Assembly (NCBI RefSeq): GCF_014205165.1
Contig: NZ_JACHMZ010000001.1
Location: 1,214,001 to 1,278,000, forward strand
Length of the DNA stretch: 64,000 bases
Direction: 5' to 3'
Source: Micromonospora carbonacea
Lineage (GTDB): Bacteria; Actinomycetota; Actinomycetes; Mycobacteriales; Micromonosporaceae
Shown: piece by piece, positions 15,539-23,326 of the stretch
Position numbering within the stretch: the stretch's first letter is position 1
Layout: each line of letters opens with the position of its first letter
Program-made: the position numbers and the translations under genes
The notes under the pieces: model-generated
What the model saw: only the letters and a program-made list of their open reading frames with translations
Database searches by the model: none
Told to the model about the DNA's origin: nothing

Positions 15539-16723
15539 TCACGCCACGCCGAAGACGTCGTCGCTGGCCAGGCGGGCCGCGCCCACCACCCCGGCGGTGT
15601 CGTCCAGGTCGGACAGCACGATCGGCAGGTTGCCGGTGGCCAGCGGCGGCGACCGCCGGTAGACCACCGACCGGATCTCGGCGAGCATGGTCGGCCCGAG
15701 GCCCACGGCCGTCCCGCCGATGATCACGATGCCGGGGTTGACGAAGTTGACCAGGCCGACCAGGACGCGGCCGAGCCGCCGGGCCGCGTCGCGGACCAGC
15801 GCCTGCGCGGCGGGGTCGCCGGCCACCGTCGCCCGGCCCACGTCCGCGACGGTGAGCGTGCCGGCCTCGGCGAGCCGGGCGGCGAGCGCCGGCGACCGGC
15901 CGTCCTCTACCGCCGCGCGCGCCTCCCGGACCAGGGCCGCGTCCGAGCAGTACGCCTCCAGGCAACCCGTCTCGCCGCACGCGCAGGTCGGGCCGTCGTC
16001 GCCCTGCCGCAGGTGCGCGATGCCGCCCGCGCCGCTGGTGGCCCCCCGGTGCAGCGCGCCGCCGAGCACCAGGCCGCAGCCGATGGCGGTGCCCAGCTTG
16101 ACGTAGAGGAAGTCGTCGAAGGCGCGGCCGGTGCCGGCGTGCTGCTCGCCGAGCGCCATCACGTTGGCGTCGTTGTCGACCAGCACCGGGCAGCCCAGCT
16201 CGGCGGCGAGCGCGTCACGGACGCCGTACCCGTGCCAGCCGGGCAGGGCCGGCGGGGAGACCGGGGACCCCTCGCGGAACGCGACCGGGGCGGGCAGGGC
16301 CACCCCCACCCCGGTCAGCCCGCCCAGGCCGAGGTTCGCGCGGACCTTGCCGAGCAGTTCGAGCGTACGGGCGATGGTCGCCTCCGGGCCGAGGCGGACG
16401 TCGACGGGCTCGCGGCGTCGGGCCAGGACGGACAGCTCGCCGTCGGTGACCGCGACGTCGATCTGCCGGGGACCGATCGTGACCCCGGCGAAGCGGACCG
16501 TGCCGGCGACGCGCAGCAGCGACGAGCGGCGGCCGCCCCGGGACGCGGCCGGGCCGGCGGTCTCCACCAGGCCCAGGGCGACCAGGCGGTCGACCTCCGC
16601 GACGAGCCGGGCCCGGGTGAGCCCCGCGGCGTCGCCGAGCTCGACCCGGGAACGCGGGCCGTCGTCGCGGAGCAACCGCAGCAGCCGGGCCTGGTCGGCG
16701 TTGTCCGGGCCGTCGTACGTCAT
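15539..16723 (-). CDS. ROK-family transcriptional repressor
   Basis: 394 aa. ATG at 16723 chosen because GGAGGTGG stands just upstream; the longer frame has no RBS. N-terminal winged helix-turn-helix (about 1-70: QARLLRLLRDDGPRSRVELGDAAGLTRARLVAEVDRL), then an actin-like ROK domain: LVDNDANVMALGEQ, GTAIGCGLVLGG, the ROK zinc motif CACGETGCLEAYCS, and the C-terminal NPGIVIIGGTAVGLGP. ROK repressors sense free or phosphorylated sugars. The gene is convergent with the isomerase gene and is the only obvious local regulator of the sugar genes 9487-15429; the palindromes at 9225-9272 are candidate targets. Confidence 0.9.
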   Translation of the reverse strand: MTYDGPDNADQARLLRLLRDDGPRSRVELGDAAGLTRARLVAEVDRLVALGLVETAGPAASRGGRRSSLLRVAGTVRFAGVTIGPRQIDVAVTDGELSVLARRREPVDVRLGPEATIARTLELLGKVRANLGLGGLTGVGVALPAPVAFREGSPVSPPALPGWHGYGVRDALAAELGCPVLVDNDANVMALGEQHAGTGRAFDDFLYVKLGTAIGCGLVLGGALHRGATSGAGGIAHLRQGDDGPTCACGETGCLEAYCSDAALVREARAAVEDGRSPALAARLAEAGTLTVADVGRATVAGDPAAQALVRDAARRLGRVLVGLVNFVNPGIVIIGGTAVGLGPTMLAEIRSVVYRRSPPLATGNLPIVLSDLDDTAGVVGAARLASDDVFGVA

Positions 16724-16984
16724 GTCGTGACCACCTCCGTCCGGAATCCTCCCTCGTCGTCCCCCGGCCGCGCCCGTCGAGGGCGACAACGAGTGCCAGG
16801 TCACCCCGGACGCGGGGCGGGGCCGCACCCGGTCGTCCCGGGCGCAGCCCTCTCGGGTCGGATCGGCTCAGCCGCGCAGGCCCGACCTGTGCCGGTGGCT
16901 GGTCCCGGCGTACTGGAGTGACCTGCGGGGGTCGTCGGCTGAGCCGGGCCGACGCCCCCCGCCTGCGGCCGGCGACGGCAAGCG

Positions 16985-17017
16985 GCGGGCCGGCCACCCG
17001 GAGGTGACCGGCCCGCC
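16985..17017 (-). terminator. Hairpin downstream of the YtxH-like gene
   Basis: Arms GCGGGCCGGCCACC and GGTGACCGGCCCGC pair with one mismatch. It lies just past the stop of the small gene at 17030-17446. The rest of 16724-16984, upstream of the ROK gene, shows no gene. Confidence 0.55.
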
Positions 17018-17029
17018 GTGAGCCGTGAG

Positions 17030-17446
17030 TCAGACGGTGCTGCCGTTGGTGCCCGTGCCGGACGGCTTCGTCGGCCGGGCCGAGCCGCCCGTGGCCGACC
17101 CGGACGCGCCGGTGCCCGACGCGCCGCCCGCCTTCGCGCCGACCGTCGCCGGGGTGCCCGCGAACGGCTTGTCGGCGGCGGTCAGCTCGTGCTTGCCGCT
17201 GTCGCCGCTGCCGTTGCTGCTGCCGCTCAGCTTCTCGCCGAGCCGCGACTGGCTGAGCTTGTCCCTGCCCTCGCTGTAGAGCCGGTTGGCCTGGGCCTGC
17301 GCGACGCCGGCCGCCTCCTGGACGGTCGGGTGGTCGAGCACCTTGCGGCCCCGGACGACCAGCTCCTCGTACTTCTCCCGGCCGGCGCGGGCGCCCAGGA
17401 CGAATCCCGCAGCCAGCCCGCCAAGAAACATGATCTTTCCGCGCAT
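17030..17446 (-). CDS. Small YtxH-like membrane-anchored protein
   Basis: 138 aa, ATG with [37 protein letters not shown] gives one N-terminal membrane helix followed at once by the RAGREKYEEL amphipathic region typical of actinobacterial YtxH-like proteins; a short helical part (VQEAAGVAQAQANRLYSEGRDKL) follows, and the last ~60 residues are Gly/Ser/Thr/Ala-rich and disordered. Function unknown; members are linked to envelope stress in other bacteria. Monocistronic by context, with a hairpin behind it. Confidence 0.75.
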   Translation of the reverse strand: MRGKIMFLGGLAAGFVLGARAGREKYEELVVRGRKVLDHPTVQEAAGVAQAQANRLYSEGRDKLSQSRLGEKLSGSSNGSGDSGKHELTAADKPFAGTPATVGAKAGGASGTGASGSATGGSARPTKPSGTGTNGSTV

Positions 17447-17650
17447 GGCGGCTCCTTCCGTGCCTGACGCGCCGTCGCCTCCCCGGGGCGGACCCCGCTG
17501 GCGACGAGCATTTCGCGCCTAGTCCTCTGTCGGCAGCTAACTACCCATCCTCCACCGCGCTCATGCCTGGTTGTGCCCGGATGACGAATTGTCCGCCTGC
17601 CGGGAGCGTCGGACGCCCCCACCGCCGGCGCGCCCCGCGTCGGAACCCCC

Positions 17651-17681
17651 TGGACCAAACCCCGGGTGAATCCTGTACTCT
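17651..17681 (+). promoter_or_regulatory. Possible promoter of tRNA-Asn
   Basis: TACTCT (17676-17681) fits the TAnnnT -10 pattern, with TGGACC (17651-17656) 19 bases before it as a weak -35. The tRNA begins 50 bases downstream. Confidence 0.35.
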
Positions 17682-17730
17682 TGTGCCGTCGCCGGGGGTG
17701 CCGGAGAGATCCGATCCGGGCGACGAGCGA

Positions 17731-17803
17731 TCCCCCGTAGCTCAATTGGCAGAGCAGCCGGCTGTTAACCGGCAGGTTTTTGGTTCGAGTCCAAACGGGG
17801 GAG
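17731..17803 (+). tRNA. tRNA-Asn (anticodon GTT)
   Basis: 73 nt cloverleaf: acceptor TCCCCCG pairs with CGGGGGA (17796-17802), D-arm GTAGCTCAATTGGCAGAGC, anticodon stem GCCGG/CCGGC (17757-17761/17769-17773) with loop CTGTTAA, anticodon GTT at 17764-17766, T-loop GGTTCGAGTCC, discriminator G. CA follows the discriminator but a full CCA is not encoded. Confidence 0.97.
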
Positions 17804-17810
17804 CAGACAG

Positions 17811-17847
17811 CGAGGAGGCCCGCCGGCCCAGCCGGCGGGCCTCCTCG
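17811..17847 (+). terminator. Perfect 17-base hairpin after tRNA-Asn
   Basis: CGAGGAGGCCCGCCGGC (17811-17827) and its exact complement (17831-17847) around loop CCA. It lies seven bases after the tRNA end and is a clear terminator. Confidence 0.85.
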
Positions 17848-17860
17848 CATGCGCTTGACG

Positions 17861-17895
17861 CAAGGAAGGGCCCCCTCTTAACGCCTGCGGTAGAG
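17861..17895 (+). repeat. Dispersed Micromonospora-type intergenic element, copy 2
   Basis: AAGGAAGGGCCCCCTCTTAACGCCTGCGGTAGAG matches the copy at 14163 over its first half and the inverted copy at 54061-54099 over its full length (both share TTAACGCCT-CGGTAGAG). Confidence 0.75.
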
Positions 17896-18021
17896 CGGGG
17901 TTCCCCGCTCACCCCGTGGACCCGGCAGGCGGGCGCGGAGCCCGCGCGCCGAGTCAGGGCCGGCCGGGCGGGGGTATCGGGGCCGTTTCGGCCCGCCTGG
18001 GCGCACCCGGCCGGCAGGATG

Positions 18022-18066
18022 GTCGATGTCGACTTAGACTCCCGCTGCGTCGATCGCTGCGTCGAT
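18022..18066 (+). promoter_or_regulatory. Promoter with palindrome and direct repeats before the MMPL gene
   Basis: GTCGATGTCGAC (18022-18033, GTCGA/TCGAC arms) adjoins a -10-like TAGACT (18035-18040). Just downstream, CGCTGCGTCGAT occurs twice in direct tandem (18043-18054, 18055-18066), ending 20 bases before the ATG at 18087. The layout suggests repressor control at the transcription start. Confidence 0.45.
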
Positions 18067-18086
18067 TCAAGAGGTGGGTGGGTGGG

Positions 18087-20201
18087 ATGGCCGGAAGACG
18101 GGGCGGCACCGCCACGCTTGTCGCTGCGCTGGTCGTCATCGGCTGGCTGGTCGTCGGCGGGGTCGCCGGGCCGTACGCCGGGAAGCTGGGGGACGTCTCC
18201 ACCAACGACAACGCCTCCTTCCTGCCCGCCGACGCCGAGGCCACCCGGGCGCAGGACCTGACCGCCCAGTTCGCCGACCAGCAGACCACCCCGGCGCTCG
18301 TCGTCTACGCGCGGACCACCGGCATCACCGACGCCGACCGGCAGCGGGCCGCCGCCGACGCCGCCCGGTTCGCCCGGGTCCCCGGCGTCGTCACACCGAT
18401 CCCGCCACCCGTGCCCAGCCAGGACGGCCAGGCCCTCCAGGTGGTCGTGCCCATCGACGAGGCCGAAGGGGAGCGGATCGGGCAGGTCGTCAACGAGCTG
18501 CGCGCCATCGCCGGCGCCGACCGGGACGGCCTCACCGTGGACGTCGCCGGGCCCGCCGGGCTGCTCGCCGACCTCATCGAGGTCTTCGGCGCCATCGACG
18601 GGCCGCTGCTGCTGGTCACCCTCAGCGTGGTGCTGGTCATCCTGCTGGTCGTCTACCGCAGCCCGGTGCTGTGGGTCTTCCCGCTCCTCGCCGCCGGCAC
18701 CTCGTACGCCCTCGCGGCGGTCTTCGTCTATCTCCTCGCCGACCACGACGTGGTCAAGCTCAACGGGCAGGCGCAGGGCATCCTCACCGTCCTCGTCTTC
18801 GGCGCGGGCACCGACTACGCGCTGCTGCTCATCGCCCGCTACCGGGAGGAACTGCACCGGCACGAACGCCCCTGGGCCGCCATGCGGGCCGCCTGGCGCG
18901 GCGCCGCCCCGGCGATCATCGCCTCCGGCGGCACCGTCATCCTCAGCCTGCTCTGCCTGCTGCTGTCCAGCCTCAACTCCAACCGGGCGCTCGGCCCGAT
19001 CGCCGCCATCGGCATCGCCGCCACCCTGCTGGTCATGCTGACCTTCCTGCCCGCCCTGCTCGTGCTCGGCGGGCGCTGGGCGTTCTGGCCGCGCCGCCCC
19101 GCCGTCGACCAGGCCGACCCGCAGACCGAGCACGGCCTCTGGAGCCGCATCGCCGGCTTCGTCGCCCGCCGCGCCCGGGTCGTCTGGCTCACCACCGCCG
19201 CCGTGCTGGCCCTGCTCACCATCGGCCTCACCCAGCTCGGCGTCACCACCCTCGGCCAGAGCGCCATGTTCACCCAGCGCACCGACTCCGTCGCCGGCCA
19301 GGACGTGATCGCCGCCCACTACCCGGCCGGCACCGGCAGCCCGGCCACCATCTTCACCCGGCAGGAGACCGCCGGCCAGGTCGCCGAGGTGGCCCAGCGG
19401 GTGCCCGGCGTCGCCGCCGTCCGCCCCGTCACCCAGGGCAGCCAGGCCGGCCCGCCCGAGCCGAACGCCCCGCCGAAGGTGGTCGACGGCCGCGTCGAGT
19501 TCGAGGCCACCCTCGCCGACCCGCCCGACAGCGACGGCGCGGAGCGGACCATCCGCGACCTGCGCGAGGCGGTGCACGGCGTGCCCGGCTCGGACTCCGT
19601 CGTCGGCGGGTTCACCGCGATCAACGTGGACACCTCCGACGCGTCCGCCCGCGACCGCAACGTGATCATCCCCGTGGTGCTCCTGGTGATCGCCGTCATC
19701 CTGGCCCTGCTGCTGCGCGCCCTGCTCGCCCCGCTGCTGCTCATCGCGACCGTGGTGCTGTCGTTCCTCGCCACCCTCGGGCTGTGCGCGCTGATCTTCC
19801 GCCACCTGCTCGACTACCCGGGCGTCGACCAGTCGTTCCCGCTGTTCGCGTTCGTCTTCCTCGTCGCCCTCGGCATCGACTACAACATCTTCCTGATGAG
19901 CCGCGTCCGCGAGGAGTCGGTGCACCGGGGCACCCGCCCCGGCGTCCTCGCCGGCCTCGCCGTCACCGGCGGCGTCATCACCTCCGCCGGCATCGTGCTC
20001 GCCGCGACGTTCTCCGCGCTCGCCGTGCTGCCGCTGGTCGTCCTCGTCGAGCTGGGCGTCGCCGTCGCCGTCGGGGTCCTGCTCGACACCATCGTCGTCC
20101 GGTCGCTGCTGGTGCCCGCCCTGTCGTACGACATCGGGGCCCGGATCTGGTGGCCCGGCCGGCTCGGCCGCACGGACCGGAAGGCGCGCCATGCCCGCTG
20201 A
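18087..20201 (+). CDS. MMPL/RND-family transporter
   Basis: 704 aa. ATG at 18087 follows GAGGTGGGTGGGTGGG; an upstream open extension lacks an RBS. Two MMPL halves: an N-terminal helix (TLVAALVVIGWLVVGGVAGPY), an external loop (FADQQTTPALVVYART...), a helix bundle with VLVFGAGTDYALLLIARYREEL (the conserved GxxxDY motif), a second external loop (GQDVIAAHYPAG), and a second bundle with LVALGIDYNIFLMSRVREE. The paired DY motifs carry the proton relay, so this is a proton-driven exporter of lipids or hydrophobic drugs. It overlaps the following oxidoreductase gene by 11 bases and is probably co-transcribed with it. Confidence 0.92.
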   Translation: MAGRRGGTATLVAALVVIGWLVVGGVAGPYAGKLGDVSTNDNASFLPADAEATRAQDLTAQFADQQTTPALVVYARTTGITDADRQRAAADAARFARVPGVVTPIPPPVPSQDGQALQVVVPIDEAEGERIGQVVNELRAIAGADRDGLTVDVAGPAGLLADLIEVFGAIDGPLLLVTLSVVLVILLVVYRSPVLWVFPLLAAGTSYALAAVFVYLLADHDVVKLNGQAQGILTVLVFGAGTDYALLLIARYREELHRHERPWAAMRAAWRGAAPAIIASGGTVILSLLCLLLSSLNSNRALGPIAAIGIAATLLVMLTFLPALLVLGGRWAFWPRRPAVDQADPQTEHGLWSRIAGFVARRARVVWLTTAAVLALLTIGLTQLGVTTLGQSAMFTQRTDSVAGQDVIAAHYPAGTGSPATIFTRQETAGQVAEVAQRVPGVAAVRPVTQGSQAGPPEPNAPPKVVDGRVEFEATLADPPDSDGAERTIRDLREAVHGVPGSDSVVGGFTAINVDTSDASARDRNVIIPVVLLVIAVILALLLRALLAPLLLIATVVLSFLATLGLCALIFRHLLDYPGVDQSFPLFAFVFLVALGIDYNIFLMSRVREESVHRGTRPGVLAGLAVTGGVITSAGIVLAATFSALAVLPLVVLVELGVAVAVGVLLDTIVVRSLLVPALSYDIGARIWWPGRLGRTDRKARHAR

Positions 20202-21432
20202 GCACGACGTCGTCATCGTCGGCGGCGGCCTCGCCGGGCTCGCCGCCGCCCGCCGGCTGCACCGCGCCGGCGTGTCCTGGCGGCTGCTGGAGGCCGGCGA
20301 CCGGCTCGGCGGCCGGGTCGCCACCGACACGGTCGACGGGTACCTGATCGACCGGGGCTTCCAGGTGCTCAACACCGCGTACCCCCGGCTCGGCACGCTG
20401 CTCGACCTGGCCACCCTCGACCTGGGCTGGTTCACCCCCGGGGTGCTGGTCCGGCGCGGCGCGACCGTCGCCCGGCTGGTCAACCCGCTGCGCGAGCCGG
20501 CCGGGGCGGCGGGCACCGCGCGGGCCGGCGTCGGCTCGCTGCGCGACCGGCTCCGGTTCGCGGCGCTCGCCGCCGGCTGCGCCACCCTGCCGCCCGGCCG
20601 GCTGCTCGACGCCCCCGAGACCACCGCCGAGGCGGCGTTGCGCCGCGCCGGCCTCTCCAGCGCGATCATCGAGGAACTGCTGCGGCCCTTCCTGTCCGGC
20701 GTGCTCGTCGGCCGGGCGCTGGAGACCTCCGGCCACGTGCTCGCGATGGTGCTGCGCTCGTTCGCCCGGGGGCGCGTCGGCGTGCCGGCGCAGGGGATGG
20801 GGGCGCTGCCCCGGGCCATCGCCGCGCCGCTGCCCGCCGACCTGGTCGAGCTGCGCGCGCCCGTCACCGGGGTCGACCCCCACCGGGTACGCACCCAGGC
20901 CGGCGAGCTGCGCTGCCGCGCCGTGCTCGTCGCCGTCGACCCGCCCACCGCCGGCACGCTGCTGCCGGCCCTCGACCGGGTACGCATGCACGCCTACACC
21001 ACCTACTACCACGCCACCGACACCCCGCCCCTGGACGAGCCGATCCTGCTCGTCGACGGCGACCGCCGGGAACTCGTCGCCAACACCGTCGTGCTGAGCC
21101 ACGCCGCGCCCACGTACGCGCCCGCCGGGCGGCACCTCGTCGCCACCTCCGTCGTCGGCCCGTCCGCCCCGCCCGAGCCGATCGTCCGCGCCGAGCTGGC
21201 CCGCCTCTACGGCCGCCCCACGGCGGACTGGGAGCACCTGACCACCGTCGACGTCCCCGCCGCGCTGCCCGCCGCGCCGCCGCCGCAGGGGCGGCTGCGC
21301 AAACCGGTGGCGCTCGGCGGCGGCCTCTTCGTCGCCGGGGACCACCGCGACAGCCCGTCCATCCAGGGCGCGCTGGCCAGCGGCTGGCGGGCCGCTGGGG
21401 CGGTGTTGGCCGAGCTGCGCGCGCCGGGCTGA
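20191..21432 (+). CDS. NAD(P)/FAD-dependent amine-oxidase-like oxidoreductase
   Basis: 413 aa, ATG within the 3' end of the MMPL gene. FAD-binding VVIVGGGLAGLAAARRLHRAG with LLEAGDRLGGRV (classic GG-doublet), DRGFQVLNTAYPRL, a substrate domain with FLSGVLVGRALETSGH and AQGMGALPRAIA, and a closing FVAGDHRDSPSIQGALASGWRAA that binds FAD. It resembles protoporphyrinogen-oxidase/phytoene-desaturase-like flavoproteins (monoamine oxidase superfamily). Substrate unknown; the overlap suggests function in the same process as the transporter. Confidence 0.85.
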   Translation: MPAEHDVVIVGGGLAGLAAARRLHRAGVSWRLLEAGDRLGGRVATDTVDGYLIDRGFQVLNTAYPRLGTLLDLATLDLGWFTPGVLVRRGATVARLVNPLREPAGAAGTARAGVGSLRDRLRFAALAAGCATLPPGRLLDAPETTAEAALRRAGLSSAIIEELLRPFLSGVLVGRALETSGHVLAMVLRSFARGRVGVPAQGMGALPRAIAAPLPADLVELRAPVTGVDPHRVRTQAGELRCRAVLVAVDPPTAGTLLPALDRVRMHAYTTYYHATDTPPLDEPILLVDGDRRELVANTVVLSHAAPTYAPAGRHLVATSVVGPSAPPEPIVRAELARLYGRPTADWEHLTTVDVPAALPAAPPPQGRLRKPVALGGGLFVAGDHRDSPSIQGALASGWRAAGAVLAELRAPG

Positions 21433-21546
21433 GGCCGTCGCGGACCGCTGCGTGCTGTTATCCTCGCGTTGCCCATCGTGCTGGATCATCGATCCGCCGC
21501 CGACGGGTGGGGCCGTTTCGTGCTGGCCGGTGTTCGCCGGGCGGGT

Positions 21547-21552
21547 TACGAT
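21547..21552 (+). promoter_or_regulatory. Possible -10 of the CAU tRNA
   Basis: TACGAT, 13 bases before the tRNA 5' end, fits TAnnnT; no clear -35 is visible. Confidence 0.35.
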
Positions 21553-21565
21553 CCGGCGCGGTTGC

Positions 21566-21639
21566 GGGGCGGTAGCTCAGCGGGTTAGAGCAGGGGACTC
21601 ATAATCCCTCGGTCACGGGTTCGAGTCCCGTCCGCCCCA
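21566..21639 (+). tRNA. tRNA with CAT anticodon (Met elongator or Ile2)
   Basis: 74 nt: acceptor GGGGCGG pairs with CCGCCCC (21632-21638), D-arm TAGCTCAGCGGGTTAGAGCA, anticodon loop CTCATAA, T-arm GGTTCGAGTCCC, discriminator A. The CAU anticodon occurs in initiator Met, elongator Met and lysidine-modified Ile2. The acceptor starts with a paired G-C, ruling out the initiator; choosing between elongator Met and Ile2 needs a trained model. Confidence 0.9.
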
Positions 21640-22344
21640 CCCGAAACAGATACCCCGGTCCCTCGCCGACCGGCGGCTGTTGATGCCGTTCGGCCGCCGC
21701 GACGTTCCGCCGCGACCGGTGTTGCCGCCAGCGCGCCAATCGTTCGAGGCCATCCGCTTGTCGAGCATCCGGGTGGGGCGCGAGCCGACTAGTCGCGCCA
21801 AGGCCGACAGCGGTGCGCCCATTCCCAGGTGGGTGTCCCGCAGGACCGGCGCGCACGCATCCGATCCTGCGCGCCAGGTCGGCAATTCTGATCCACCAAA
21901 GACTGTAATTTCGTGACAAACAGTAACCCGGTCCGCTCCGGGTGTCAGGTTTGCAGCGTTCAGATGGTGATAGGCGGCTACCGATCTCGACGCCAATCGT
22001 TTTACTGTCTGTGAGCACGGCAGTGCAAAGGGGGAGAGGGGTCTTGTGCCACTCGCGCCCACGCTCGGCGCTCACGGAAGATGCCCGCATGGTCGATGTC
22101 GGGCCGATGCCGCACCAAACCTGGGCCGCGTAAGAATCCCAGGCTCGCCAATGCCATTTCGTTGTTGATGCAAGCGTGTCCCCGAAAGACGGCCGTACCC
22201 CGTCCCGTGCTGTCGTCATGTCGTGTCGAACCGGCTGTTCCGTGCGCTGAGACAGCCCGTCTCCACCGCGCCTCACGGTGTGCCAAGACGTAATCGCCAG
22301 CCCGCTTGGGTTGAGCGGCCGACAAGACCTGCGATGGAGAGAGC
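21640..22344. other. 705-base gene-free stretch between tRNA and PTM cluster
   Basis: No frame here shows convincing coding character: short overlapping ORFs on both strands, weaker GC bias at third positions, and local AT-richer patches (about 21890-21925 and 21985-22030). TGTAATTTCGTGACA (21904-21918) is a TGTnA-N5-TnACA inverted repeat that could be an operator. This probably holds the promoter and control region of the PTM operon and, being next to a tRNA, may mark an old insertion boundary. I searched by eye for a repeat of the tRNA 3' end after the cluster and found none. Confidence 0.5.
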
Positions 22345-23271
22345 GTGGACATTTCCTATGACTGCGACACCGCTCTGGCGTCGCCCGCGCCGAGGGCCCG
22401 TGCCAGCTCGGCCGCGCGCGCCGTCGGGCGGATCGCGGCCTACCCGACACTGGTCGTCGCCATGGTCGTGGTCGGCGTGGCCGCGCTGCGGTACGGGTGG
22501 AACCTCGGGGCCGTCAACTTCGCCTTTCTGGTCGGTTCGCTCACCTATTTCGCCGTCCTTGAGCGCCTGATCCCGTACGAACCGGCCTGGCATCCGAGTC
22601 TGCGTGAATGGCGCTGGTACGGGATCTACTTTCTGCTCACGGTGCTCGGCGGCGGGCTGGCCCAGTTGCCGATCATGGCGCTCGTCGGGGTGGTCGCCGT
22701 GCCCCAGGGGTGGCTCCCGCTGTGGGTGGAGGTGCCGTTCGCGGTGCTGCTCGGCTCGCTGGCCAGCTATGTCATGCACCGGCTCGGGCACACCAACGCG
22801 TGGCTGTGGCGACTCCACGGGGTGCACCACGTGCCGGACAAGGTCAACGTCGGCAACAACGGCGTCAACCATATCTTCGACATCGTGCTCGCCCAGGGCG
22901 CGGTGCAGTTGGCGCTCGCCTTCGCCGGATTCTCCGAGCCGGCCGTCTTCGCCATCGGCTTGTTCGTCATCGTCCAGGGTTACTTCATCCACGCCAACAT
23001 CGATGTGCGCATCGGTTGGCTGAACCATGTTTTCAGCAGCCCTGAGCAGCACCGTCTCCATCACAGCACGGACCTCGCCGAGGCCGGCAATTTCGGCTCC
23101 GATCTTTCCATCTGGGATCAGCTCTTCGGCACCTTCACGTGGCGTTCGGGCCGCCGTCCGGCCGCGGTCGGGCTGCACAATCCGAAATCGTTCCCACCGA
23201 CCGGTGAAATCGTCGCCAGCCTGGTGCACCCGTGGCGCTCCCGAGCCGCTGCCCGAGGTGCGCGTGGCTGA
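22345..23271 (+). CDS. Fatty acid hydroxylase/sterol desaturase family enzyme of the PTM cluster
   Basis: 308 aa, GTG after GGAGAGAGC. Integral membrane di-iron hydroxylase: four or five hydrophobic helices and the histidine clusters HRLGHTN, HGVHHVP, NGVNH, HANIDVRIGWLNH and HRLHHS, together the usual eight-plus His ligands. Enzymes of this family in PTM pathways (the SD protein of Lysobacter HSAF, FtdA of frontalamide) hydroxylate the ornithine-derived carbon (C-3) of the tetramate macrolactam. It is 55 bases upstream of the PKS-NRPS gene and clearly the first gene of that operon. Family firm; hydroxylation site by homology. Confidence 0.88.
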   Translation: MDISYDCDTALASPAPRARASSAARAVGRIAAYPTLVVAMVVVGVAALRYGWNLGAVNFAFLVGSLTYFAVLERLIPYEPAWHPSLREWRWYGIYFLLTVLGGGLAQLPIMALVGVVAVPQGWLPLWVEVPFAVLLGSLASYVMHRLGHTNAWLWRLHGVHHVPDKVNVGNNGVNHIFDIVLAQGAVQLALAFAGFSEPAVFAIGLFVIVQGYFIHANIDVRIGWLNHVFSSPEQHRLHHSTDLAEAGNFGSDLSIWDQLFGTFTWRSGRRPAAVGLHNPKSFPPTGEIVASLVHPWRSRAAARGARG

Positions 23272-23326
23272 CACCCCGCATGCGTGTCTTCCGTTCGTCC
23301 CGTCCGCGACCCAGAAGGACTCGACA

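Noticed and set aside
22019..22103. GGTCGATGTCG sequence shared with the MMPL promoter region
   Set aside because: A short GC-rich match of this size is expected by chance in 64 kb; no symmetry or spacing supports a common operator.
21640..22344. Small ORFs between the CAU tRNA and the PTM operon
   Set aside because: Short, overlapping on both strands, no RBS or codon bias, no familiar sequence.
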